DNA from: Perkinsus olseni
Lineage: Eukaryota > Perkinsozoa > Perkinsida > Perkinsidae
Assembly: GCA_013115135.1 (NCBI GenBank)
Contig: JABANP010000052.1
Span: 1-64,000 of the forward strand
Direction of reading: 5' to 3'
DNA length: 64,000 bases
The notes under the pieces were generated by a model, which was not told where the DNA came from, did not search any database, and was given only the letters and a program-made list of their open reading frames with translations. The position numbers were made by a program, and so were the translations under genes. The stretch's first letter is position 1. The number at the start of each line of letters is the position of its first letter. Shown one piece after another: positions 1 through 11,511 of this stretch.

Positions 1-45
1 CAGTCTGCACACCCTCACACTCATGTGCTTGGCTGGGGATCACGC

Positions 46-250
46 ATCATGCTGGACTATAGTGACAACATAGTGGCGACTATTCGCTACGTAACAGCCA
101 TGGTGGCCGAGCCGTCACCTAGTTCAGTACTGCTCAGCGGTTACCATCGCTGCCAGTATCTTCACTGCTACTGCGTATCATTAGTCTCAGACAACCGTCT
201 AGCCTCATTCTACCCCTTGCGCTCGCGTGCATGAGCATGCGTTCTAGATT
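46..250. repeat. Dispersed duplicated block, copy 1
   Basis: This block matches 22735-22925 over about 190 bases with substitutions and small indels. Both copies share the tract beginning CTATAGTGACAACATAGTGG and the later 'cagtactgctcag' and 'gtccatgag'-like stretches. It lies upstream of the first GH18-like gene. No coding frame is conserved between the copies, so I call it a non-coding segmental repeat. Confidence 0.6.
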
Positions 251-348
251 ACGCTATGGAACAGTGTTCACGCTGTGTTCCAGAAACAGTGTTCGTGGAA
301 CACACTGTATTAGTTTTACCAGCGTAAGGTTATCTTTTAGCCCACACG

Positions 349-1611
349 ATGTCGAACCCCGTGCAGTTCGTGTACTACATTCTCGGCTGCTCCGTCATGG
401 AGGTAATCGCCTCGAGCGCTAACCCAGTGCACTTCTATAAAGAGGTGAAGTTCCCATGGGACGTGAAAGAAGATCCTACATGCTCGAACAGTACACTTTG
501 TCCGACGCTCAACTACACCTGGCAGTTCTACTTCGACAAACTCCTCGGCATGGGGGTTAAAAACTTTGTTTTTGGAGGCTACGCGATTAAACAAAACAGT
601 ACAATAAGACTGGATTGGGAACCCTTTGGTCACCCATGGGATGAGAAGGAATTCGAATATGTGAAGAGAAGATCAGAGGAAAAGGGCGGGAAGATACTGG
701 CTGATTTTGGCCTCTATCGACCTGCCACCCTCAACAGGACGACTTTCCTTAGCAGTGCCAAAGATTTCGTCAAGCGTTATCCTGTCGATGGTTTTCGACT
801 GGATTTGTGGCTTAACGATCCAGACGAAAACATAAAAGTGGTGAGAGAAGTCCTCGATATTACGAAGAAGTTGGGCCTGGAGACAGCACTGAGGTGAGGC
901 CTCCGTTCAACTCGCCGTATAATCGCTTCATGATCTTCGTAGTAACCACGCCTTGCGGAATGCTGCCGGTCTTGTTCTCTTTTCAATCTCCTTTCAGGTT
1001 CATGGCTGATGAGTGGCAAATCGTGAAGAAGGAGGGTTTGGGAACAATCGCGGACACCTATTTTTCAATTCTCTGGCCGTCCTGTGATAAATCTTCTCCC
1101 CATTCAACTCAAATCAGTTCGCGAAGAAGGTCATCACCAACGCTACCCAGGCTGGCGTCCACCCCAACACGTTCGTCCTCGAGGTAAGCGGCCACTGGGG
1201 GATGTTTCGTGATCGCCACCATTCACCGAGCATTAGGCCGTGTATCAAGAGTATACTAGAAACTTCAACAATTTGTTGACAACAGATGATGGCAACTGTC
1301 ATGATCATCCTCAGATACCTCTTTTCGTCCCATTCCGCGTATGCAATGTCGGAGGCTATGGCTACTCCGAAGCGGTATATGATGCTGGTGCGGACCCCAG
1401 AGGGAACGGCTCACTGCTTTACTTCTACGGGTATCATATGGACCCTCCATTGTACTTCTTCTCTCAACCTCGTGCAGTCGAGAAGGTTGACTTAGCCGAC
1501 AAGTCCGGGCTTCATGGTATCATGCTTCAAGGGGATGACATTTCGGCTCAAGATCTGTATCCATGGGATAAAGGCTCTCTCTTATATGCTCTGGCCAAGA
1601 AGTCTAAATAG
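349..1611 (+). pseudogene. GH18-fold chitinase-like protein, copy 1 (frameshifted)
   Basis: Three exons align along their whole length with the neighbouring gene at 5873-7062: 349-893, 998-1183 and 1315-1611, with GT-AG introns at 894-997 and 1184-1314. The GH18 layout is visible: a 'GGKILADFG' strand, then YPVDGFRLDLW in the place of DxxDxDxE, then a strand like 'KLVLGIPFYGR' ('FVLE' joined to 'IPLFV'), and finally 'LHGIMLQGDD'. The second Asp and the catalytic Glu of the signature are Arg and Trp, so hydrolysis is not expected. Exon 2 lacks one base near 1099 relative to copy 2, which throws the rest of the exon out of frame. It is either a pseudogene or carries a sequencing indel. The start is the ATG that aligns with copy 2. 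The role is unknown; GH18 pseudoenzymes often bind glycans. Confidence 0.6.
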
Positions 1612-1938
1612 GATAATGTATGATATTAATAACAGATCTCGCTGGCGTGTTTGTAGCCAACTGGGACTTACGACTTCATGATCTTTTTCATCCTTCGGTA
1701 TAGCGCTCCGAGCGCTGCGCTCGGACTCGTCGCCTGAGAGAAGCAGATGTTCAAAAATTGAACTTCAAGCCCGCTCTGTTACGGTCGGTTAGTTGAACCA
1801 GCCTGGTTCCGATGAGTCCCGATGGCAGAGATGGATGGTGTCTCTTGCTTTCCTGTCAATTCTCAGCCCGCAGCGTACTTGCAAAGGTTGCACTTTTTAT
1901 CCGGCCCGAGCCGTGTGCACCTCTCTCTGAAAAGTTTT

Positions 1939-2259
1939 TCAACCAGACTCATTGTTCAAGGGCTTGGTATCAAATATCATTCTCGCGTCGTGTTCGTAAG
2001 AAGGGGTACCATCAAAGCCGCCAAGTCGAGCATTCGCTACTATCCAGTTCCCTCGGTGAAGGGCCTTACCGTAAGGCTCCCAATAACCTAGAGACATCAG
2101 ATTCTTGGCAAAACGGTGAAAAGGGCCCAGGGAGTCCCCCTCGCCTGTTCGTATCAGGAAGGTCAACTTCCGAAGGTAAAATTGCGACTGCTGAGGGAAT
2201 AGGACGACGAGCATGCTCGCGAGCAAGGGAGAAGCTCTGCACAATGGGAGGCGATACAT
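1939..2259 (-). CDS. Possible exon of an unidentified protein
   Basis: About 60 residues near the C-terminus read like real protein, with runs such as LMSLGYWEPYGKALHRG and NWIVANARLGGFDG. The composition is unlike the random frames nearby. I do not recognise the family. There is no clear start, and the upstream half is hydrophobic and uneven. It could be a remnant of a mobile element or an exon of a lost gene. It sits between copy 1 of the GH18-like gene and the minus-strand gene ending at 3127. Confidence 0.25.
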   Translation of the reverse strand: MYRLPLCRASPLLASMLVVLFPQQSQFYLRKLTFLIRTGEGDSLGPFHRFAKNLMSLGYWEPYGKALHRGNWIVANARLGGFDGTPSYEHDARMIFDTKPLNNESG

Positions 2260-2264
2260 CGTGA

Positions 2265-3126
2265 TAATTCGAACACGCTACGATTTCAGAATATCATCGG
2301 ATACTGATCATTCCGATCATATCGCAAGCATAATGCTTGAAGCTTTGCATGACGCAGTCACCTGGTTGATTTTACCTGTAGCTCTATGCTCGTCTGAAAC
2401 TAAGCCTCTTAAAGATGGATGTGGTACACACCGGCAAGCGTGCTATCATACCACTGCTACGATATATAGCTATCTCGCGACCAGAGCAAACGCTTGATCC
2501 GAACACTACTTTGCAGTTTCATCGAGAATTGTACGTAATGCAACGAAACTAAGGATGGGGCGATCGAATTCATCGAGCCGGGTCACACGAAATCCGAGGC
2601 TAAAAACTGGCTTATGCGTGCGAGAATCTCCGGTGAACTCGTAGGGCCCGTGTCGCGTACTCTTAGGGGCCCTAAGTTAGGGCTCCGTCGAGCTCACTGT
2701 CGGCCTCAATTGGCCCGGCACTGCCGGGCCGGCAGTCGTGATGGAGCGTCATCCGTCGAAGCAGCTTCGACGAAGCTCGACGCCCTTGCAAAGGAGATCT
2801 CAGCGAACTCCTCTCTTTCATTGCAGCCGAGTGTAAGCTAAGCACTCGTCGCCGATTCAATGACGTACTTTATATAGCATCAAAAAGTATCAATGATAAT
2901 AAGCACAACTACTACGCAACAATGCGATACTTATCGTGAAAAATAGCATGGAAATAGAGGCGTTTAAATTGGCCTCACTCAAGCCTTGCTTGAGAAGCAC
3001 CTCAAAGCCCGCTAATAATTCGGGTTGCATCCATAAGGTCCACCCCTAGACCATCTATTCCCCCACTGTTCCTTCGGAATGCGAGGCTCGACACCCGCCC
3101 TCTGAGACAGGGATCCCCGGATAGCG
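2265..3126. other. Stretch without recognised genes
   Basis: I see no convincing exon or RNA gene. Small inverted repeats are present, for example around 2710-2735 (GGCCCGGCACTGCCGGGCC). It is probably intergenic. Confidence 0.4.
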
Positions 3127-3663
3127 TTACTGCGCGGCTATCCTCACTTCCGGTGTCCGCTCATTCTTCCACTCGAGTTTTCTAATATTTTGCGGGAAGG
3201 CTCGGTAACCCTGCCCAGGCAGCTCAACTGCGTCCGTAATCTCAACTAGGTCGCCCTGATTTAGACGCCCGAAAACCTGCGACATCGAATAATCAGCGAG
3301 TGAGAATGACTCCTTTGCCATCGATGCCGAACTCGATTCCCAATTATCCCCACTTACCTGCTGAGCATTCCCCCGCACGAAGACTGTGACGGGAGGACAG
3401 TTACCATCATCATTCCCATCTCCTGGACAACAGCTCCAATCCGGCGCCAATCAAGCGACCCATGGAGACTTACGCTGTAACAGCCTCAGTCGGAAGTCAT
3501 CTGGCTTATCTTGTTTCCAAGAAACATAGCCCATCAGGTGGCATGGCGGCGGACCCGCACATACGAACGTTCTTGAATACAGCTCACTGAGATGAGTGAA
3601 TATGAGTGTGACATACAAAAGAATGAGATCGTCCTGTGGGCATAGTCGCGTATTATCCCTCAT
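3127..3663 (-). CDS. Three exons of an unidentified gene (3' end)
   Basis: On the minus strand three exons join in frame: one ending at 3474 (donor GTAAGT), 3422-3358 (ends at another GTAAGT donor) and 3276-3127 (TAA stop). The joined protein reads from 'CHLMGYVSWKQDKPDDF' through 'NCPPVTVFVRGNAQQ' to 'GRLNQGDLVEITDAVELPG' and ends 'RTPEVRIAAQ'. Phases agree at both joins (1, then 0), and both donors are strong, so the model is better supported than any single open frame. I do not recognise a domain. 'NQGDLVEITDAVELPGQGYRAF' resembles a small beta-barrel loop but gives no firm family. The 5' end is unresolved. Coiled-coil and Cys-containing frames at 3805-4044 and 4678-5263 on the same strand may be upstream exons. 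Confidence 0.45.
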
Positions 3664-3804
3664 ATGCTGTTACGTACCAATGCACGGAGGGGCGAATACA
3701 TGCCAGCGTAGTCGATATTGTCGTATACAGTGTACGTATTCACACCATTGTACCTTTCTCGTGGGGGTGTTGCGTCCACAGTACGTAACTACGCATCAGC
3801 TATC

Positions 3805-4044
3805 TCACTTCTGCTCCTGCTTAGGCAGATTGGCGCGTTCGAGGCAGAGAGCAAGTCTAGCCTCTGCTTCCCTCCTCTCCGCCTCGGACGCCCGCAGGTT
3901 GGCTTCTGCCACCAGAAGCCTGAAGAACTGCGGGGGTGGCATGTCTGTGGGCGAGGGGCCGGTAATACTGGCTCCGAAGGGCGGCGTTCTCCTGCTGGAG
4001 AGCTTCACAATTGTGACACCTCGGTGCGTTCCAAGCCATTCCAA
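3805..4044 (-). CDS. Possible coiled-coil exon(s)
   Basis: Two overlapping minus-strand frames each carry half of a plausible coiled coil: 'CHNCEALQQENAALRSQ' in one and 'EANLRASEAERREAEARLAL' in the other. Heptad-like spacing of Leu/Ala with Glu/Arg supports a helix. The change of frame between them means either a short intron or a frameshift that I could not place. It may belong to the gene ending at 3127. Confidence 0.25.
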   Translation of the reverse strand: MEWLGTHRGVTIVKLSSRRTPPFGASITGPSPTDMPPPQFFRLLVAEANLRASEAERREAEARLALCLERANLPKQEQK

Positions 4045-4677
4045 AAGGAAAAAGATTCTCCTATGTACTGCGTCTGCTCATGACCACTGGCCCGTGGCGT
4101 TAACTCGAAGACTAAGAATAGGAATGGTCTTAATTATACAGCATGCGAACCTTATAGTTCATAACTTATGAATCATGAGATGTCTCTCAATCATTAGCTG
4201 CCTCGACTATCCATATACCCGAAGTACTGCCCAGAACTCACGCTCATCCCTAGCGCGCGATGTTTGTACCGCTTCTGAGCATTGATTTCAGCGTAGTTGA
4301 AGTCCAACAACTACCACCAACATGGTACTAAGATAAACGCGAGGCGTTCTTCTTCCGTTCTTCGGGGCGATGATCGCAGGTGTCATCGCATCGCGGGCAG
4401 CTCCGGTCGCCCGCCATGAAACCGCGGCTGTTACTCATTATACGCCGATCGTCCTGTGCATGCGTGCATACCTGATTCCCCTAGAGAGAGTAAGCTCAGA
4501 GAAGTAGAAGACTTTACACTTCTTCTCGCCTTGCGATGACTGTGTATGAGCAACAACGGAGAAGCTACAACGGTGGAATCGTGCTCCGACCGCACGCTTC
4601 CGAGCAAAAATGTCGAGGAGTTCTTGACAAGAGCGTGCGATGTAACTCCTCGTAGAATGAACTATGCGCTACATGAG

Positions 4678-5263
4678 CTACACGTCCCCGATAGAGCAAG
4701 GAGTCCATTGGATAATCCCTTTGGATTGCCCCTGCTGTGAAAGTTCATGTTCGTGGTCTTCTAATGTGCGCAGGAGAGCTGACAACTTCGAGTCCCATTC
4801 CTGCTTCTGCTGCCGCGTGAGTTGACGGCATCGAAACGTCGGCCCTGCATTCGTCTCGGTGAGGTGGCAGCGCTTATTGGATGGCAGCGCCGCTGCCAAC
4901 ACGCTCCCAAATAAGCCTTATTCGGCCACAGACTGTTTTCGTCACGAAAATTTCGTTCAGATAATATAATCATCACACACTCCAATGCAGTCCATACTAT
5001 GGACCTTAACCGGGGCGTTCTCCTCCGAAAACGAGCCGCAACGCCCGTCATCCGTCACACCGCGCGGCCTCCAATGGGGGGCCTGGCCCTCCATTAGGGG
5101 CTCGATAGTCGTAGTAGATTCCGTTCTTCGGTAAGTATAATGGTTCGTTTATCGGTCTCCTATCGAAGGTTATCCTGCAGATGTCACAGACATCTGCCGA
5201 GGGAATAGTCCGAATGTCCAATAGACTTTCCAAATTGCCGCTCTCCACACTCTTTCGAATCAA
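4678..5263 (-). CDS. Possible upstream exons of the minus-strand gene
   Basis: Two minus-strand stretches look coding. One, at about 5263-5048, contains 'IPSADVCDICRITFDRRPI' followed by 'NEPLYLPKNGIYYDYRAP'. The other, at about 4902-4678, contains 'FRCRQLTRQQKQEWDSKL' and a helical 'LLRTLEDHEHELSQQGQ'. The CxxC pair hints at a zinc-binding or structural site, but no family is recognised. Splice joins between them were not resolved. They may belong with the exons ending at 3127 or be a separate decayed gene. Confidence 0.25.
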
Positions 5264-5872
5264 TTTTGGAGCTCATGGAGAGCCTCTTGTCAGAAGGCTA
5301 ATTAAGAGACCTCAGGGAACACCCAAAGACCAATCCAATTCAATGCATCCCTACCCTTCCGCTCTGCGTTTGCGTCTTATCATGCACGCAGGCACGTTCA
5401 GAGGGAATATGATCCTCCCGACACCTGACGTCGTCGCGAAAGGAGCCATTCTAAGTGGTCTACGCTCCATCTTCGCCGGGTAGATAGCATGTCGCTAAGC
5501 GACAGTCGCTTAGACCCAACGAATTCAGTTCGGTTCATCACTGACAGCCTGACAGTGTCAGGCACATGTCGACTCCTTCGAATCGTGTAAGTAGACAGTG
5601 ACCGGCGAGCGCCGAAGACATCAGCTTAGCTGATGCGTGTCCGCGTGTTGAGGCACATAGACGCGAAGCACACGTCGCAATCATACGACGTATCAATCAA
5701 TACTTTCAGCAGTCGAATGCAATTGGAGCCTTTTGTGGATTACGTTGATTTTCGCCCAACCATTCCAGCTTGCGGACTGGTCAGAATCGCCCACCAGCTT
5801 GACGACTCTCATTATGTCGGAGAAAATGAACAGTTTCACTTGGATGTTTCCATCAGTTTTTTTCTCCCTTCT

Positions 5873-7062
5873 ATGCGGAACACCGCTCAGATACTTTCCC
5901 TCTACATCCTACGCTGCTCAACCGTAGAGGCGATCACGTCCAACAGAAACCATTTGCAATTTTACAAAGAAATCCGGTACCCATGGTACAACAAAGAATG
6001 GCCTACATGCTCCAACAGAACCCTATGCCCTTCGTCGAGCAACTACACTTGGAATTACACCTTCGGCCAACTTCTCGGCTTGACGGTCGGCGGTTACGCT
6101 ATTGGACGGAACGCTGAGATTGAGCGAGACTGGCCTCGTGATCGCGACTGGCCTGAGGATGAGTTCAAGGATCTAAAGGCACATGTGGAGAGTTTGGGCG
6201 GGAAGATATTGTTAAATTTGGGGCGTTACATCGCGGACACCTTCAACAAGACAGCTTTCGGGCACAGTGTTAAGAACTTTACCGATCGCTATCCTGTCGA
6301 TGGCTTCCAAGTGCGGATGGTGTTCGAGGGATCGGAACGGCGTAGGCATGACCCGAAGCATGCGAAGGAGATACTCGAGGTTACGAAAGAGGCGGGAAAG
6401 GAGGCTGCATTATGGTGAGTTCAACAATCAGTTTTCGGTTCTCAAATCGACAGAGCGAATACGTTGACAATGACCATCGGGTCGCTACGCGGTCGCTCAG
6501 TTCGAAATCAGATGTCAGGTTCTCGGCTAAAGACTGGCAAAAGGTAAAGGAGGCGGGTCTTGGAGAAGTCGCGGACGTCAACTTGGTCAGTTTGTGGCCT
6601 TCGTGCGACGAATCTTACCCGAAATTCAACACTAATCAGTTCGTAGAGGAGGTCATCAACAACGCCACTTCGGCCGGCGTTGACCCCGGTAGTCTCATTA
6701 TCGAGGTAAGATGCCATTACTGCGCGTCTTGGCTTCAAGTTGAAGCCTTCAACATGCAACAGCGATCGCCACAGATACCTCTCTTCGTCGCAAACTCATG
6801 CGAAGTTGAAGATGTCGGCTACTCTGATGTAATACTCGATTACGGCGCGTCCCCTACAGGGAATGGGTCAATACTCTACGACCATGGCTACCGTATCCGT
6901 CCCCTGTACTTCTTTTCTCAGACTCGCGCCGTCGAGAAGGTGGACTTGGCGAGAGAATATGGCCTTCATGGTATTATGCTTCACGGAGGTGATGGCTGGA
7001 CTCAGGACCTCTATCCGTGGGATGATAATTCCCTCATCAACGCTCTGAGCGAAAAGTTTTGA
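5873..7062 (+). CDS. GH18-fold chitinase-like protein, copy 2 (catalytic Glu lost)
   Basis: The exons are 5873-6414, 6519-6705 and 6775-7062. The introns, 6415-6518 and 6706-6774, are GT-AG and match the intron positions of copy 1. The 69-nt second intron keeps the frame open, so exon-intron alignment with copy 1 is what reveals it. Protein features in order: a short hydrophobic N-terminus, a Cys pair (TCSNRTLC), 'GGKILLNLG', the signature site YPVDGFQVRMV (GH18 DxxDxDxE with the second Asp, third Asp and Glu replaced), 'ADVNLVSLWPS' in the position of the MTYD strand, 'LIIE' joined to 'IPLFVAN' (KLVLGIP-like), and C-terminal 'GLHGIMLHGGDGW'. Several N-x-S/T sites suggest secretion. The start is the ATG that aligns with copy 1. 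The fold call is good; the function is unknown, probably a non-hydrolytic binding protein. Confidence 0.65.
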
Positions 7063-8689
7063 TCGCGTACGTGATTCGTCCCCCTGTTGGTGTCGTTGCC
7101 GTTCAAGGCAACCAACTCCACAATCTTTTCATGCTTCTGTGAGCACCGGGTGGTCAACATCCCCCTGTCGGGGTGTAGGTCAACACGTCGCCGAGCTAGC
7201 TTAATCTGATGCCGTGGGTCGACGAATGGTCGAAAGCAGCAGAGCCGCTGTTTCACGTCATATGTGTCCATCCCTGTTCATAGGGGCTTATCTCGCTCGC
7301 GTGCAGCTAGAAGGACACATCCGAATTTTGCTCGGGCCGAGCTATGGCCGTCCTTGTCTCGTATCTCCGTCATCGTCAGGCATTGCATAAGCCACTGGTC
7401 TTGAATCATCCGTTTGTCGCGTTCATGAGACAGGACCCCGGCGAGCTCATGCAGCCGGGTTTACGTCGGATGAAGAGTTGCTCCGATGAGATACTCGAGT
7501 GCCGCGGGGACTATGGTAACCAATAACCGTATAACCAGCAACTGGCTCGAAGGGCGTCACCTGTTAGTGAGACATTACCGCGCTGAACGCAGTTGGCCAT
7601 CCAGGTTGGGTAACTTCGGTTTCCCGTTTTTGGAATGCCGCTCGTTGCATCCATGCTGCATCTCTCCTGAGTTTCGAGACAGCCCCAAGGACCCACTTCT
7701 ACACCGTCAAGTCGATTCTGAGAGCGCAGTCTATTGTACGTACTCGGTAACACTTACTCAAAGGCATCTTCTGACAACCGTGAAACATGTGCTCAGCTCG
7801 GTTTGGATTTCAGATACCTGAATACCAAACCATCCACACTCATGTGGCGTTAATGAGACCAGCTCGAGACTTCGTCCAGGCTCGATTTCAGTTAGACTAA
7901 CTGGCGCTCCCTTGTCCTACACTTCCGGTGCGGGAAGTTCGCTGTTGATATCCACGGTCTCCCCAGAGCTCTACTCTACCTGGCGCCGGGAGCTAGCATG
8001 GATGTTACAGTCGCAACTAGTGATTGTGAAGGGACCGAGTCCATGCGCTAGTGGTAGATGTTTCTATAGTATTGACTAAGCTATGATTCTCATCAGAATC
8101 ACTGCTGTCGGGCTGTTCGAGCGACAACAAGTCCGACGACCGCGCAGGTCTAGTTTAGGCGTGGTAGAGAATTGGTAGCCAGGGCGGGAATTCTCGACGA
8201 CCTTCGCGTTGGCCTCCTCCCGGTAGGTAGTCTAACGGTGATGATGATCATCAGATCGTAACAACGCGCACAAGCACGATCATACTGCAACCTCTACGCG
8301 GCGATGCTCTAGGGCTGCTGCGCTCGAGGGTCCTGTGAGCGTCTGGGTGCTGCCCAATTCTCATGCCGCGTAGTGCTAGGAACAACTACTCCTATAGCGT
8401 ACAGGTGTCTGATGGGATGTATTGAGATTAAATGGCGGGGTTATTCATATTGTTCTATAGAGCTCACCCACAGAAGGACAGAATTACTGCTAGTCATGAG
8501 CAAGCCATGGTCCTCATCGCTACTGTGACGTTCAGGTAACCACCGAGCCTCCCGGCGAGATCTTCAGCACAAGAGCACTCCCGCTGAGCAACGATAACGT
8601 ATTCAACCATTACAACAGACGTTAATGGTGGCGATAAAGGGCGAGTAAGAATCGTAAAATGATGATAGACGGCCGAAGCCAAGTGAATG
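7063..8689. other. Intergenic stretch, no gene seen
   Basis: Frames here are short and overlapping, with no family motif, exon pair or tRNA that I can support. The stretch separates the GH18-like pair from the convergent end of the histone deacetylase gene. Confidence 0.45.
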
Positions 8690-10772
8690 CTATGGAGAGC
8701 CACGACCGAGGTATTCCCGGCAATTCTCAGTGATAGTCTCAACGACACTATGCAGCTGCGTCGAAGTGTTCCGATCGAGCATGTTGCTGATCCGTACCTG
8801 ATCCGCATCGGTCATGACAGAAGGCCGTACAGGGCATGACCTACGTCCAGTGTGAGCGGGTCGTGGTCGGACATCTTGTAGAAGTGCGCGTACTGGGAGT
8901 CCTCAGGCAGCTCATCCGGAGGGTCTACTCCCGCCAATCGACAGGTCTCGTATGCCCAGCATCTCGGAACGTTCCGAAGGGTGTAGCCGCCCCCACCGAG
9001 GACTATCATTGGTATCTGCCATACGGCGGGCATGGGGAAGTTGATGATTCGCCCAACCTACACCGTATGTCGCTAGATGCATGACCGTCTCCGAGTGGCC
9101 GACGTGGGAGAGGTTAAAGCAGCCGAGACGATCTCCAGCGAGGGAGTCCGCGCCTGAAGGGAGGATGCTGAGCATGCTCAACAGTCGTTGCCACCTACTA
9201 TGCCAGTACTACGAATACTACTGTCAGTTAACCGTAACGAGACGTTCACTAGGCCGTCCACAGCTACAGGAGATGCTCCAAACCAGACTTCCGATGCTAT
9301 CATCATTACTTGCGCTTCAACGAATAAACCCGTTCCCACCCTTACCCATCTGCGATACGATAGCCTCCGGTTTGAACCTCTCAAAAGCAGCATCGATAAC
9401 CCTTTTGAAAACCTCAATATATCTGAAGATGATCGTATCTACACTCGACAGCGGCTCTCGGCTCCCTACGCCGCATCCCCTATGCCCTCATGTAGGGGGA
9501 CATTGATCGCGTGCCCTCGTCCGCCGCCGAGACCAATGTCGTTTATCGCTCCCGTGGAGGGGAAGAAGCCATTGCCATACTTATGGAAGGAGATCGTCAA
9601 GACCTGTCCACTGATTATTCAGCCACCTCGAGAGCAGCTCAGCACTACTACCTTGTCAGTAGTGAAGAAAGCCTCCTCTACGCCATCACCGTGGTGGATG
9701 TCAACGTCTATGTAGACCACACGCTTAAAGCCTTGACGAAGCAGCTCGAGGATCTGTCAAGGGACATGCTGTTAAGTGAAACCATCGCTAGATGGGGGAA
9801 ATGCACAGGCGAGAGCTCGGAGGCTGCCGCCGTCCCAAGCTGGGCCTTACTCCCACGACGCAGTCGTTGACGTAGCAGAAGCCGGAGGCTGCGCTTTGCT
9901 TCGCATGATGCATCCCTCCGTGGAAGTTGAGACAGACACGATCCTTGCCCTCCGCCAATCGACGGGCTGCCGTCACAGTCAATGTGGTGTAAAGGTTGCA
10001 GAACTCGTACCTGAAACAACATTCGGATCACCCAGGATCGAATCCCAGTCAGAGCATTTTTACATGTTGCTAAAACCTGGACAGTCCCCTTCATGACCTC
10101 CCGGACGGTCACCCATAGCCGGCCTCCCCGCATCGACCGAGATATTGTACCTGGATATAACGCCCCTTCCGAGCCTCAACTCAGCCTGCCCGATCGGTAC
10201 TTGGAGAGTACCCGCTGGCTGGCATCAGGAGTAGCCAGGTATCCGATACCACCCGTCGCCCGATAAATGCCAACTTGACGCACGGTCTCGAGATAGTCAC
10301 TCGAGTGGAAGAGGGACATCACCTGACAGGAGTACACAATCCAGTGTAGCGGTGACACGGGAAGGGAGTTACCCCATGGTCCAGTCGGCCACTGATATCA
10401 TCCTCGTCGACCATCTCTTCATCTCGGGCATCTTCTACTATATTAACAGGACAGTTGGTGCTCCGTAGGATGTCCACCACCTACTACCGAGAGGTATCCG
10501 GTTCGACCCCGGCACCCGTCAATATTACCATTGCTGGTCGGCAGGTCTTCATTGGGTGGGAAGAGCCCAACGAATACATCTCCAACGACTCTGCAAGGAA
10601 ACCATCACTCCCTCAGCCCAGCCAACTCATCTCATGAACAAATACTGCAATGGGGGAGCGCCCACGCCATCACCCGAAAGGCCCAAGTTCTATCCCGCCT
10701 CCCGTTATTACCATCGAATAACAAACTAACCCCATCCTTCGGCCGCTTCGAGCCGTCTATCAGAGTGGCCAT
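8690..10772 (-). CDS. Class I (RPD3/HDAC1-like) histone deacetylase
   Basis: A Zn-dependent lysine deacetylase spread over about ten minus-strand exons. Exons 1-3 are 10772-10712, 10590-10529 and 10480-10373. The start is the ATG before 'KDGVSLLFD'. Family landmarks follow in order: SLGSSHPMK (HPMKP site), '[14 protein letters not shown]', [20 protein letters not shown] (tandem active-site His), '[17 protein letters not shown]' (Zn ligands Asp and His), 'LTISFHKYG', '[16 protein letters not shown]' (third Zn ligand Asp) and '[11 protein letters not shown]' (catalytic Tyr). The C-terminus has 'ISNMLDRNT' and a TAG at 8690-8692. All metal and catalytic residues are present, so it should be active. 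The segment between HPMK and FHS is atypical and acidic. Introns are tiny (several about 45 nt), and two contain tRNA T-arm-like sequence. It probably acts in chromatin repression complexes. Confidence 0.88.
10025..10054 (-). repeat. tRNA T-arm-like element in an HDAC intron
   Basis: In gene orientation it reads GGGATTCGATCCTGGG, a T-arm-like core, inside the intron just before the exon starting 'YEFCNLY'. It belongs to the family listed at 15295, 15891, 55283 and elsewhere. Confidence 0.55.
10489..10516 (+). repeat. tRNA T-arm-like element in a 48-nt HDAC intron
   Basis: The plus strand reads GAGGTATCC-GGTTCGACCCC, antisense to the gene. The element fills more than half of the intron at 10481-10528, whose boundaries are fixed by an in-frame join between 'CRPAM' and 'VVDILRS'. 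Confidence 0.6.
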
Positions 10773-11042
10773 CAGACAGAACACCTTCAAAGACTTGCAA
10801 CACCAACCCACCACACAACTCAACACCTTCAATCCACCACCAACGAAACCTTCTCAACGACCAGAAGAATGGTCCTTCCTGTGTACTGCTCATCACCGCT
10901 ACTTAGGAGGGTTGCTGACCATAAACCCTCCTTGGCCGTACGCCTCAGCTGCCGCTATGGCAGCCTTCTGATCCCGTCGAGTGCCGTACATCATCGCCGC
11001 CAACTACCAACGACAAATACCCTTCCACTGCCGCCCGCCTCA

Positions 11043-11364
11043 CTACCTTAATCCCGATAAAGGCCACCACGAAGGGTGCGTGCCCCACGACCCGGCCCGG
11101 TGAGCATAGAAGTACCGGCCTGAACGGTGCGATGGTGATACTACAGTAAGAGCAGAGGAGAAACTCACCCAAGTGCCTGTGGGTGAACTGCTGGGTAGCT
11201 GACGCCATCTTGGCATTCAGCTCCGCTCCGCTAAGGTTCTGAGAAAAATTTCCGAGTCGATCGAAAGGAGGTCGATCGAGTGGTACTACCTTGTTGTTCC
11301 TCCAGAGAGACGTCCACCACTTGATGCCGATGGGATGAGGGTGTAGGGAGAAGAGCCCGGACAT
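11043..11364 (-). CDS. Small three-exon protein of unknown function (73 aa)
   Basis: Three minus-strand exons join in frame from the ATG at 11364 to the TAG at 11043-11045. The protein begins 'MSGLFSLHPHPIGIKWW', has a middle 'LSGAELNAKMASATQQF' and ends 'THPSWWPLSGLR'. The donors are GTAGTA after 'WRNNK' and GTGAGT after 'HRHLG'; the acceptors are TTCTCAG and CGTTCAG. It is basic and rich in aromatic residues. No signal peptide is evident. The size and Trp content would suit a small subunit of a mitochondrial or membrane complex, but that is only a guess. It lies between the HDAC and RGP1 genes on the same strand. Confidence 0.45.
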
Positions 11365-11511
11365 GACGACGGTAGGAGTAGTGGAAGGGAGTGGTATCAA
11401 AAAACCTTTTCAAAGTACCTCACACACCGTGCCAAAGAAGCGCAAAATGCATGAGAAAAATGAAAAATATATAACGGTAATTATAATATGTATATAGAAA
11501 GGCTGTATTCA

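Noticed and set aside
1812..2264. 150-residue plus-strand open frame
   Set aside because: It overlaps a more protein-like minus-strand frame and shows no motif.
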